NCBI GenBank assembly: GCA_038049695.1
Contig: CP142453.1
Span: forward strand, 34,700,501-34,764,500
From: Cinnamomum chago
Taxonomy: Eukaryota > Streptophyta > Magnoliopsida > Laurales > Lauraceae
Reading direction: 5' to 3'
DNA length: 64,000 nt
Shown here one piece after another: positions 35,451-45,661 of the stretch (position 1 is its first letter; every line of letters begins with the position of its first letter). The notes beneath the pieces are model-generated. The model was given only the letters and a program-made list of their open reading frames with translations, searched no databases and was not told where the DNA came from. The position numbers were made by a program, and so were the translations under genes.

Positions 35451-37689
35451 TGTAATGCCCCAATTCTGGATACCGAGAAATCCGTCAAGACATCCGAAGT
35501 TGGTACGCTACTTCCCGGAAAAGTCCGAGAACTCCCAAGATCGTAGGTCCGCAGTGAGGTCAAATTTAAAACTTTTTAAACGATATAAAATCAACGGTTA
35601 ATAATGCTGAAGTATGTGAATATAGCGGAAGCAATGATAAGGTATCATAACAAATATAGCAGGGCTGAAATCCAGCCTAAACTGTCAAAGTTATAAAGGT
35701 CAAAGGATTATTATAATTTCTAACAATTACCCTGCTCACTACAAAAATCACTCAAAATCCCAAAATAATAAAGAACTCTCACACCACAGGTGCCGGATCT
35801 CCAACTTCTAGCTCGACCTCTTGGTCTGCTGGTCCCCATTCGTAGTCCCCTACTACGGGTGCCTCAATTAGCGCGAGCGCGCCGTCATCGGAATCAAGGT
35901 TAAAACCTAAGAACCAAGAATGAGTCAGAACTAAAGACCTGGCAAGTCACAATACACAAGTAACATAGGATATATGTATCAAAAGAGTAAAGACAAGTAC
36001 ATAGTTTAAGGGAAAATCAAGATACATGATCTATGCAGTTAAGCAAGATAAGCATTTAGAATCAGGATAAACATAATATCTAGTCTAGCACAATATGGCA
36101 CATTCACACAAGCTGGATACCGCGGGATATTATGCCGCGGCCCTCCCATACTAGGCATAGTCACGGCGGGAAATCTCACCAGCGCTGGGGAATGACTAGC
36201 CCCACAAATCACACTCAACAGTCTCACCACATGACTCATCACTCAGGGAGATTGGACTTGGCATCACACCGTCCGTCTAGAACATAGCTCATCATGATAG
36301 CTAACTCAACACTCATAAATAGCTCCTACCAGTAATGATCAGTCCAAAGGCTGAACTCAGTACACTGAGTGAATGTCTATGCCGACTCGAGGAAACAATA
36401 AAGATCTGTGTCTGTCTAGGCTTTGCCTTGCGTGAACAAGGTCCTAACAAGGTCTCTAAGAAGTTCAAGCATCAATTCAGTCTATGGATCACAATCCAAG
36501 TCCAAGTCCACTCGTTGGATCCATACCAAGGCCCAAAGGTACATGGCCTGGTCCAAAACAGTCCAAACGAGGTAACAAGTCTATTTCCAATAAGAAACAG
36601 TTCATTCGCATCTAGAATGAGTTATAAGTCCGATATAATTCACCTCTCCAGTAACGCCCCAATTCGCCCCAATTCCGGATACCGAGAAAGTCGTCGGAAT
36701 ACCCGAAGTTGGTGCACTACTTCCCGAAAAATCAGAGAACTTTCAAGATCGTAGATCCGCAGTGAGGTCCAATTTAAAACTTTTGAACAAGATAATAACA
36801 ATGGTTAAATTGCGGAAGCTTAAGAAGTGAAACGGAAGCAATGGGTATCATAATATATTAAATAAGAGCAGAACTGTAGTCTAGTTTAAAAGTATCAACT
36901 GATAAGATCAAAGATTAATTACAATTTAACTGCTACCCAGCTCACTACAAAATCGCTCCAAAAACCCAAACAAAGGTAAACTCTCAAAGCCCAGGTAATG
37001 GCTCTCTAACCTCCGACTCGACATTAAGGTCGGCCGGTCCCCAACCGTAATCTCCGGCTACAGGCGCCTCTACGAGCGCAAGCGCATCGTCCGCGTACTC
37101 GGGGTGGAGACCTAAGCACCAAAGATGGGTCAGATCTAAAGATCTGGCAAGCCACAGTATACAAGTAACATAGGACATATATATCAAAAGAGTAGAGACA
37201 GTTACACAGTTTAAAGAATATCAAGATACATGATCTAGGCAGTTGAGCAAGATAAACATATAGAATCAAAACAATATATATATCGTCTAGTCTAATACAA
37301 TGTGGCACATTCACACGAGCTGGATACCGCGGGATATTATGCCGCGACCCTCCCATACTGAACACAGTCGTGGCGGGGAATCTCACCAGTGCTGGGGATA
37401 ACTAACCCCACAAATCACTCAACAGTCTCACCACACTCATCACTCGGGAAGACTGGATTCGATATTCGTCCGTCTAAAACATAGCTCATCATGATAGCTC
37501 ACTCAACACTCATAAATAGCTCCTACCAGGGATGATCAGTCCACAGGCTGAGCTTAAATCAACTGAATGAATGTCTATGCCGACTCGAGGAAAATCTAAA
37601 GGTCTGTGTCTGTGTAGGCTTTGCCTTGCGTGAACAAGGTCCTAACAATGTCTCTAAGAGGTTCAAATATCAGTTCAGTCCATGGATCA
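35451..37689 (+). repeat. Two tandem copies of a 1.2-kb Tekay-like LTR sequence, second copy interrupted
   Basis: TGTAATGCCCCAATTCTGG at 35451 and GTAACGCCCC ... CCAATTCCGG at 36650 start two copies about 1.2 kb apart that match along their whole length, for example CCGAGAAA, CGCTACTTCCCGGAAAAG-like, CGCGGGATATTATGCCGCG, and GACTCGAGGAAA then AGGCTTTGCCTTGCGTGAA. TGTAACGCCCC starts are typical of Tekay/Del LTRs. Copy 2 breaks off after CATGGATCAC at 37689, where the giant Ogre-like sequence starts. In copy 1 that point continues AATCCAAGTCCAAGTCCAC. Confidence 0.8.
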
Positions 37690-39010
37690 CGATCGCCAGG
37701 CTGTCGGATGTGAATTTTGATCCCCCAGGGGAGGGGAATCGCCATTCATCTATATGTGCTATTTAAATTTTTACATCGAAAATGAGGATTCCGACTATCC
37801 TCAAAATCGACGGATCACGATCGCCAGCTACGGTAACGGCCGTAACACCGTTCTTTGACAAAAGCCAAAGAAAAATGGGAGAAAATAAAAGGATGGGTTC
37901 TTCTCTCGTCTAATGTGCTGCCGGCAACACACGACGGTTTTCCTGTCACATAATTTGGGTCTCCTTGGGTCTCTTTGATATTAGGTCAATTCAGGGTTAT
38001 GAGTAAAAGTCCAAATAAGGTTAATCCTCACATAGCATAATCATAGTATATCCAAGTGAAATGAAATAACTAAAATAAAGAAAAATAAAAAGGGGGGAGG
38101 TGCCAAATATTTAAGAAGAGGATCGGCCCCGTTCCCGGGTACCCCCTTCTAATCCCTTGGAAAAATAAGGTTTAAAGGCTGACTTTTTCAAACCAAAATG
38201 ATGATGCAAATGAGACTTTGACTTGTGATTTCTGTGTTTTTCGTGTGCGATACACGAGTGATAAAGTGAAAAGCCGATGGGCTATAATTGACTGAAGGTG
38301 GCCGATGGGCCGGTGTTTGTTTGAGGGGGCCGATGGACCAGTATTTGTTTGAGGGTGGCCGATAGGCCAAAATAAAAATATGCAAAGTGTGTGAAATCAC
38401 TCATCTCATCTAGTTATTCTCATTTATTCAATTTTAGAAGTCAGTTCTTTGTTCCCTTTTATCATTAAGTTCAATTAAATATTTGGCACCTGAGGTGGAA
38501 GAAGAAATAAAGGAAAAAAATCTTTTTAGGTTTATTTTGTTGGTTTTATAGTTTTTATGGATTTTTGATATTGGGGCTAGAAGGGCCTACCTAGGGAATT
38601 TTACTTGGATTTACGTGATTAATGCTTTATTACTGATCATCGGATTAACCCTAACCTAAGGTCCTAGACCGCCCACATCAGCTCTCCCGGTCCCTTAACG
38701 GAACATGAAAAGTGATGGGACGAAGCCTAATGCTCTAATCTTTCTAATGGAGGAATCTAATATAATCCTAGGGTGCAAGTAGCCTAAGCTTGATAACCCT
38801 GCCTAAAGAATTTGGTTATGATCTTAAATAATTCGGTTTGTTTTAAGTTATGAGTTGATTAAGAGTGATTTAGGGATGTTTTAAGGTTCTGCTTAATATG
38901 TTTTTAAATATATTAAGATTCTGTTTTAGTTGTTTAAGGTTATGGAGTTTCAAGTGTTGTCCCAAATGATGGACATATGTCAGAATCGGTGAACAGGGTT
39001 GGCGGAGGAC

Positions 39011-41011
39011 TTGGGCGTCCAGGGGGTGGCGCCTAGATCACTCTGGTGACTTGGGCGCCCAGGCAGTGGCGCCCAAATGGCTGTTTCTTGGTGGTTTGAC
39101 TAGTGGCAGTGGTATTGTTGTTATCTCCGGAATCCCAGGGATCCTCACTTGTTGAATTCTAATGTTCCAAATTGCTTTAATTCTCTGGTGTTCAAATATC
39201 AAAATTATTCGGATCCGGATTTTGAAACAAAACCAAGAATTCGCGTTTTAGTGCAAATGAAAGGATAGGCGCCAAGGGGGTGGCGCCTAGGTGATGGCTT
39301 GTGATCTTCAGGTATCCCAGATGGGACTAAGTCTTCGATTTTTTGGGATCTAGGGATTATGTTGGGTTCTGGTTTTAGTTAATTTCAGTTATAAGGTGTT
39401 TAGTTACTTGTTTTTGGTCGAGGTAATAGGTCGGGGCGAAGGTGTAGGATAGGCGCCACAGGGGTGGTGCCTAGGTGGTTGTTTGTTGGTTCGTAAGAGT
39501 TTTGGGTGCTAAGTCTGAATCGATTAAAGTCTTAAGTATTTTAAGTCAAAAGTGTTTTAATATGTGGACTGGGATTGGTTTGAACGTTAATTAATTAGGC
39601 TGAGTTGTTGGTCGGGGTTTTTATGAAAACAGGTAGGCTGGGCGCCCAGGGTGTGGCGCCCAGGTGGAAATGGAGGATGGGCGCCCAGGGGGTGGCGCCC
39701 AAGTGGACTGTTCTGTGGTTGAGTCAGTTTCGTATTTTTTAGGTTGATTTGAAGTCCGAATTGGTTAAGGTTTGAGGTCTGCTGATATTAAAGTGTTTTA
39801 ATGTTAATTGGGGTTACTTTAAATATTAATTAGGTTAGATTGTTAGGTGGGGTTTTAATGAAAACAGGTAGGATGGGCGCCCAGGGTGTGGTGCCCAGGT
39901 GGAAATGGAAGATGGGCGCCCAGGGGGTGGCGCCCAAGTGGACTGTTCTGTGATTCGGGTCGGTTTCGTATTTTTTAGGTTGATTTGAGGTTGAACTTTT
40001 ATGGTTTGATGTATCTTAAAATAAAAGTGTTTTGCTGTGTCGTTAGGATTAAATTAAGTTCTAATTAATTAGGTCTTTTTGTGACTCGGGAGGTTAGGCG
40101 ACCAGAGGGTGGTGCCTAGGTGGATAGTCTTTTAAGTTTTGAGTTGGTTCAATGATCTTTAAGTTAATTTGAAGTCGGACTTCTGACTTCAATTGTTTTA
40201 AATTCTGAAGTGTTGATTATGATTGAATTCGGGATTAGTTTCAAATGGGGTTTCCAAATGACTGGGTAGGATAGGCGCCCAGAGGGTGGCGCCCAGGTGG
40301 ACTGTTTTTATGGTTCGAATCGGTTTTATGTTTTTTATTTGAATTCAAGATCAAATTGATTGAGGTTTCAAATCTTTTTAAATTGACAGTGCTTTAATGT
40401 ATTGATTCGGGTCTAATTAGTTAAGTTTTAATTTCAATTGATGGTCTCGAGGGGAATGGGGTAGGATAGGCGCCACAGGGGTGGTGCCTAAGTGGATTGA
40501 TAGGCTGGGCGCCCAGGGGGTGGCACCCAGGTGTCTGGTTCTTGGTTTTGTGCTGGTCTTGTACTCTTAAGTTGTTATGAGTTCGAATTGATTAGGGTTT
40601 CAGGTTTCTTAAGTTTAAAAGTGTTTTATTATGTAAATTAGGATTAAGTTTGGGTTGTTATTAATTAGAAGTTGTAACTGAGGGTTCCTTAGTGATGCGA
40701 TAGGATGGGCGCCAAGAGGGTGGTGCCCAGGTGTCTCGGAAGGATGGGAGCCCAGGGGGTGGCGCCCAGGTGGTCTGTTTTGGGTTTTGGTTGGTTTGTG
40801 TTTTCGAGTTAATTAGAGGTTGAGTTGATTAGGGTTTTGGTTATTTCAGGTTTAAAATGTTTTACTGTGTTGATTCGGACTAGTTTAAGGTCTTAATTGA
40901 CTGGTTTAAGCTTTAATCGGGATGTCTTAGATAATGAAGAGGTTGGGCGCCCAGGGGGTGGTGCCCAAGTGACTGTGGAAGGATGGGCGCCCAGGGGGTG
41001 GTGCCCAAGTG
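39011..41011. repeat. Palindrome array 1 (copies 1-16), in a tandem repeat of about 180-240 bp
   Basis: A 30-bp motif made of TGGGCGCCCA, a G-rich centre, then TGGCGCCCA and AGGTGG or AAGTGG occurs at about 39011, 39051, 39264, 39450, 39638, 39677, 39873, 39912, 40094, 40271, 40466, 40504, 40704, 40743, 40943 and 40983, often as pairs 39-40 bp apart. The longer unit around it (with blocks like TTTAATTGATTAGG and AAAGTGTTTTAATGT) repeats about every 180-240 bp. Confidence 0.9.
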
Positions 41012-41464
41012 ACTGTGTTTTGGGTTTTAGGTGTTTTATGTTCTTAGTTCCTTTTAACCCAAATTAATTAGGCCTTTAAAGGTGTTCTTAATGATTTGAT
41101 GGTTCTGGACTTAATTGTGATGTTCTAATTAATCCTAGGGTTTATCCTACTTAGGAACTAAATTCGATAACCTAAACTATCTAACTATTATTTTTGGGTT
41201 TTCTGGATATCTTTTAACTTGTTTTTGGTTTCTTCTCTGATTTACTAAAGAGTAAGGAAAGAGAAGAAATGATTTTACGTTTTATGATTTTTTTTGGGTT
41301 TTTTTATATGATCCTACGATTCAAATGATATGATGTGAAGTGTGACAAAGATGGCAATTCAAAATTCAGAACACATCAAACAGCCAAACGTACCACTACC
41401 AAACAGTTTCTAAGTAAACTAAATGCGGAAGATCGGAAGTTGTGCATGAAAGTGGAAAAATCCA

Positions 41465-41746
41465 CTTGGGCGCCCAGGGGGTGGCGCCTATCCTGCTCAG
41501 TCAGGGTTTTTAATGGATTACGACGAACGCGCAAAAACCTTAGTATTTTCAACACAACTTTCGATACTCAGCGACTGATGTGGATTCCTAATGCGAACTA
41601 CTGATGATGCAACTAGCAAATCTACGAGAAAGCGATGCAACGGGCGAAAGGTTAGAACCGAATCCAGTCTCAGAATGGTAGGCGCCCAGGGGGTGGCGCC
41701 CAGCCTGTCCGGGAGAGGGCAGGCGCCCAGGGGGTGGCGCCCAGCC
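41465..41746. repeat. Palindrome array 2 (copies 17-19)
   Basis: Three copies of the same motif at about 41465, 41676 and 41718, each containing GGCGCCCAGGGGGTGGCGCC, separated by unrelated AT-rich sequence. Confidence 0.9.
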
Positions 41747-42241
41747 TTTCTGCCAAGGATTTTTCGCGATCTTTATGATATGAATGATAACAATGATACT
41801 ATTAATGCGAGATCTAACCTAGTTATGCAATTAGAATTACGAAATTAATGCAGATCTACTATATTATGATGGACCTAAACATGTTTCTAGTATGATGAGA
41901 TGCTAATATTAGTTTTAACACAAGCTAATGCAGATCTATGATGCTCAAATGATCCTAAACATATTTCTAAGCATTTATGTCAATGGAATGCAGTAAAAGA
42001 AAGGGAAGATCTAGGAATACCGGTATATGACGCGTTTCTCAAGTTCCTAGAATGAAGCTTTCGCGGAGTCCCATAGCCCCAGTTGAAGATATGGAAGCCT
42101 TCTTCTCTACCTCTTATTCTTCTTCTATAGATCTGAAACTCTTTCTCTAATGGTGGCTACCTCTTCTTCTACTTCCTTATTCTCTATTTTCACTCTTTTG
42201 TTTTTAGGGTAGCTCCCCTTGCTAATGGGGGTTAAGAGGGA

Positions 42242-42248
42242 TTATATA
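42242..42248 (-). promoter_or_regulatory. LTR TATA box
   Basis: The minus strand reads CCTCTATATAATCCCTC. It lies in the LTR in the orientation of gag-pol, with palindrome array 3 ending 115-420 bp upstream. Confidence 0.6.
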
Positions 42249-42364
42249 GAGGCTTTGGGACGAGTTTAGGAGGGCTAGGGCTTCATTAATTCGTGCTTCT
42301 AGAAGGTCTCACGCATCCCAAGGCGGCTTAAGTTGTTTTAGGGTGAATTAGGGTTTGAGAGAGG

Positions 42365-42666
42365 GTGGGCGCCCATGGGGTGGCGCCCACATGGTCTGCG
42401 CAGCCTGGGCGCCCACAGGGTGGCGCCTAGGTGGAACTTAGGGCTGGGCGCCACATGGGTGGCGCCTAAGTGGAGTCGGTTCATCTTCGGTGCATGGTCC
42501 CTATGTTTGCGTGGTCCCGGGCTACTTTCAAGCCATTCTAGTGGAGTTTGGAAAGTGGGCACCCACCATGAGATGCCTAGGTGACCCTGGGCAGTATGGG
42601 CGCCCAGCATGGGGCGCCTATGTGGAATTCAGTAGCCTGGGCGCCACATGAGTGGCGCCTAAGTGA
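42365..42666. repeat. Palindrome array 3 (copies 20-25), promoter-proximal
   Basis: Six copies at about 42365, 42404, 42443, 42556, 42597 and 42637, spaced 39-40 bp except one gap. They sit 115-420 bp upstream of the LTR TATA box as read on the minus strand, the usual place for transcription-factor sites. Confidence 0.9.
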
Positions 42667-43183
42667 CTTTGACATCCTCCTGGGGCAAACTTCAGAAGCC
42701 CATAACTTTTGACCCGCTTATCGGATTTGGACGCTCCATATATCGTCGGAAAGCTCTCGGAATGTAGAATCTTGTGGTGTATAGCTCCTAATATTCAGAG
42801 GTCAGGGAAAGTAAGGGATACTCGGATCAATGATCCCAACCTCCTAATTCATGTTAATCATATCGTACTTAGGCAAACTATATGTAGTTTCTTTAGGAAC
42901 AACCTGGTTGTGTTCTATATAGTTTGGAAAGGGTTTGGAATAGTGTTGTAGTCCATGCCTGGTATGAGTAGTGGGTCGAACTCGAGATCTCAACGCGATT
43001 CGGCCTTTTCTCTCACAATTTCTATGAATTGTCGAACTAAGTCTAAAATTTTCAATAAGCATCTTCATCGTCATTAATTAATCTAAATTATGCCAGTAAC
43101 CATTCAATTTTGGGTGAAATGGGGGCATCATTATATATGATAAGTGTTTAAGGCTATCATAGGGGCCAAAATGAGGTGTCTAC

Positions 43184-44034
43184 AGTCCTGTGTACTCGGT
43201 CGACCCGGAGCAGGGCTCGGTAGACCGCGCACAATGGACTGTAAGTTCTGCAGGAAATTTAACTAAGACCTGGGTTTTCTCAGTTTTATTGTGCTCGGTC
43301 GACCTGGCTGCAAGTCGGTCGACCGGGCACACGCAAACTGCAGAAAACCCAGATTTTAGGGTTTATTCTCCTTCAACCCATTTTTCTACCAAAACTCCTC
43401 CAATCTCGCCTAAACATCATCAAATCAACATAAAACATAAAAACACTTCAATGTACTACCATCCAACACCAAAAGGGCCATTGATCTTCCAAATGGGTAA
43501 TTCTCATCCATCAAAACTAAGCTCAAGGGTAGATCTATCACATGTATAATAACTGAATTGAAATTGCAGAATCAAGGAAATAGAGACATATATTCTATGT
43601 TAAATACATATATTGCACTTGCCTTGTTTGAAATGGAAGGTTGTAGAGAGAGAGAAAGAAGAGAGCCAATCCAACAAGAAGAAAATCCCAGCTCTTTGGG
43701 TCTTCTCAAGCACTAAACCAACTCAGAACTTAGGTCTAGAAGAGAGAAAGGAGAGGGGAAATGAAGAAGATGAATAGTAGCTAGGGATGGCCTGGGAAAT
43801 GTGCTGTATTTATAGATTGGGGGTTTGGGCTGAGGACTGAAATGCCCTTCTAGTTTGTATAGGATTAGGGGTTAGGGTAGAGGGCATTTAGGTCTTTGGG
43901 GGAAGGTTCTAGAAGAGTCTTTCATGGATACCCCCTTATGGAAAATACTAATATCTAGCTAGGTCCTCCACTCACAACTAACCCTAGTTCTAAAGGTGAT
44001 GTTCACTTTTCTAGGATCAATCCTGATTCAGGGG
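43184..44034 (-). mobile_element. Partial Tekay-like LTR fragment next to the giant LTR
   Basis: Directly after the LTR start at 43183 the sequence changes to a segment with GGTCGACC palindromes (43192-43345), a pyrimidine-rich leader-like part and a minus-strand TATA box (TATAAAT at 43808-43814). The layout (palindrome pair, AACCCAGATTTTAGGG-type leader, GAGAGAGAAAGAAGAG tract) resembles the Tekay-like LTR at 12403-13807. It has no coding sequence. Whether it is flanking DNA or part of the giant element decides how the LTR at 37702-43183 is read. Confidence 0.4.
43192..43345. repeat. GGTCGACC palindrome set
   Basis: CTCGGTCGACCCGG, CTCGGTAGACCGCG, CTCGGTCGACCTGG and GTCGGTCGACCGGGC occur within 150 bp, three of them with a perfect GGTCGACC core. 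Confidence 0.9.
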
Positions 44035-44408
44035 GAAAAAATAAAAAAGAAGAAGTCACGTGCCTACTGATTTGATTGGAAACCCGAGATCTGTGCCTCG
44101 GTGCCCGTGGTATTGCCACGTGGCGGGTTGGGAACTGTGCCCCGGTTGCTAAATTTAAAAGAGATGGTGGGAACTGTGCCCCAGTGGTCTGAATCAGAAG
44201 TCGATCTTTCGATTAGCTAAGTCACTATTAAAATTTCATTTGTTCTTGCAATAGAGTTTTATTCAGTTTGTCATATATAATGTCTTTTGACTTTCATCCA
44301 CAGTTGAATGCTTAAGGCATAGTTAAAATTAACTAGCAATAATGGAGATGTTGAAGGTAATCACAAACGTAGTTCAAGCAATTGTGTGGGGTGTATGTGA
44401 GAATGAGA

Positions 44409-44930
44409 TGCATTTTTTTTTTTTTTTTGAAAAGAGATTTTATTTTTAAACTCGGGTATGCATCGAAAAAACTAAATCAATGGAAAATGTTCACCGGAAT
44501 AACCGTCACTCTCTAGGGATCTTGGTCTTCACCCAAGCTTGGATGAGAACCTGAGATAGATTCGATCATCGGTTCGTGCTTATCATGGAGAGTTTCGAGT
44601 TACACGGATTCCATTTTCCAACGTCAAGATTTGAGTCAGCAAACACCACAATTCGTGACAACACGGTATTATGGTCGCCATACCGATTATAAGCGCTTAA
44701 GGGAGGCCTACGGCGACTCAATTTCCAGACGTGGAATAAAATCACGAAAATCCATAGTTAGGTGTACTTACCTCAAGAGCTTTTCATAAATCCGACGATG
44801 GAGCTCATTGTCGCTTTCCTTCGTTGTCCATTTGCAGAAGTTTGTGTCATTCATCCCCATCAGCGTGTTGGAATCACTTTTGTTATTCTCATTCATGGGT
44901 TGTAAATCTGCAGTGGATAAACACTAAAAG
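44409..44930 (-). other. Possible retroposed segment with poly(A) end and a small exon-like ORF
   Basis: On the minus strand AAATAAAATC is followed 14 bases later by a long A run (T run on the plus strand at 44409-44426), as in a retroposed transcript or LINE 3' end. Upstream on the same strand a short reading MNENNKSDSNTLMGMNDTNF ... YEKLLR (44896 to 44772) ends exactly at a consensus donor AG|GTAAGTA. No partner exon or known domain was found. No target duplication was seen. Confidence 0.3.
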
Positions 44931-45284
44931 ATTCTGCGCTCTTGCTTGTTAGTACTCAATTTTATAACTTGCAGAAATAGTAATTTTAATTGCTACTGAT
45001 GGAGATGACATGGAATGCGATGCACAATATTAGATGTATGTGTGATGGGGCTAGAATGTATGCAATGAGTTCCCATGTGAAGGGGTGATGTCCAGTGAGC
45101 ATTTCTTCTATTTTTTTTTTCTTTTTTTTTTTTTTTTTTTGGCCACTCAGATACTGTGATTACTCTCTTTCAGTTATTATTTGTTGTTACCTTTGTTTGA
45201 TTTGATTAGTAATTATCAAAGAGCCATTTTGGTTTTGGAATCTATGCATTGTGGGGTCCTCCGGGCTAAAACATAGGGTTGGGC

Positions 45285-45630
45285 GCACATGGAAGGGCGC
45301 CCATGTGTTCCTGTGCATTTGGGCGCCCAAGTAGTCTCTCCTACTTGGTTTAGAGTTCTTGTGAGGTAACACGAGGTGTCCTTCCCTGGATAGAATTGAA
45401 GAATGAAGAACTTGGGCGCCACTAGGAGTGCGCCCAAGTGGTGTTCTTCTCCTTGGTTTAGAATTGGAACGCGAAGAACTTGGTTATGTGAGGTGTCCTC
45501 CGTGGGGAGAATTGAAGAGTGAAGAACTTGGGCGCCACTAGGAGTGCGCCCAAGTGGCATTCTCCTTCTTGGCTTAGAATTGGAAAGCGAAGAACTTGGG
45601 CGCCACTAGGAGCGCGCCCAAGTGGTGTTC
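45285..45630. repeat. Palindrome array 4, upstream of the 263-aa ORF
   Basis: GGCGCC/GCGCCC double motifs at about 45285-45325, 45413-45442, 45530-45555 and 45597-45625. The best ones read TTGGGCGCC, eight bases, then GTGCGCCCAAGTGG, and share 22 of 30 positions with the LTR motif. The last three lie in a local repeat with blocks AGAATTGAAGAGTGAAGAAC and TTAGAATTGGAAAGCGAAG. The array ends about 35 bp before the ORF start. Confidence 0.85.
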
Positions 45631-45661
45631 TTTTCCTTTTGATGTTAGGAGACTTCATTCA

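Larger units (their letters stand above)
37702..43183 (-). repeat. LTR of the giant Ogre-like element, about 5.5 kb (3' LTR, or LTR of another copy)
   Basis: The minus strand runs from TGTAGACACCTCATTTTGGC (43183) to CACATCCGACA (37702). The last 129 bp equal the visible part of the LTR at 63872. A minus-strand TATA box at 42242-42248 splits it into a U3 of about 0.95 kb and an unusually long R/U5 of about 4.5 kb. It is filled with about 25 copies of a GGCGCC double palindrome, partly inside a tandem repeat of about 180-240 bp (39430-41010). No gene inside. LTRs near 5 kb are known for Ogre. Confidence 0.75.

Noticed and set aside
42338-42610. Overlapping ORFs on both strands over palindrome array 3
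   Set aside because: Same cause: GC-rich palindromes lack stops on both strands.
39011-42666. CRISPR-like array of regularly spaced palindromic repeats
   Set aside because: Plant LTR context, degenerate repeats, spacers that are themselves repeated, and no cas genes.
45216-45658. Minus-strand ORFs with repeated HLGALLVAPKFF-type peptides
   Set aside because: They are translations of the GGCGCC palindrome array; the peptide repeat follows from the DNA repeat and there is no other coding sign.
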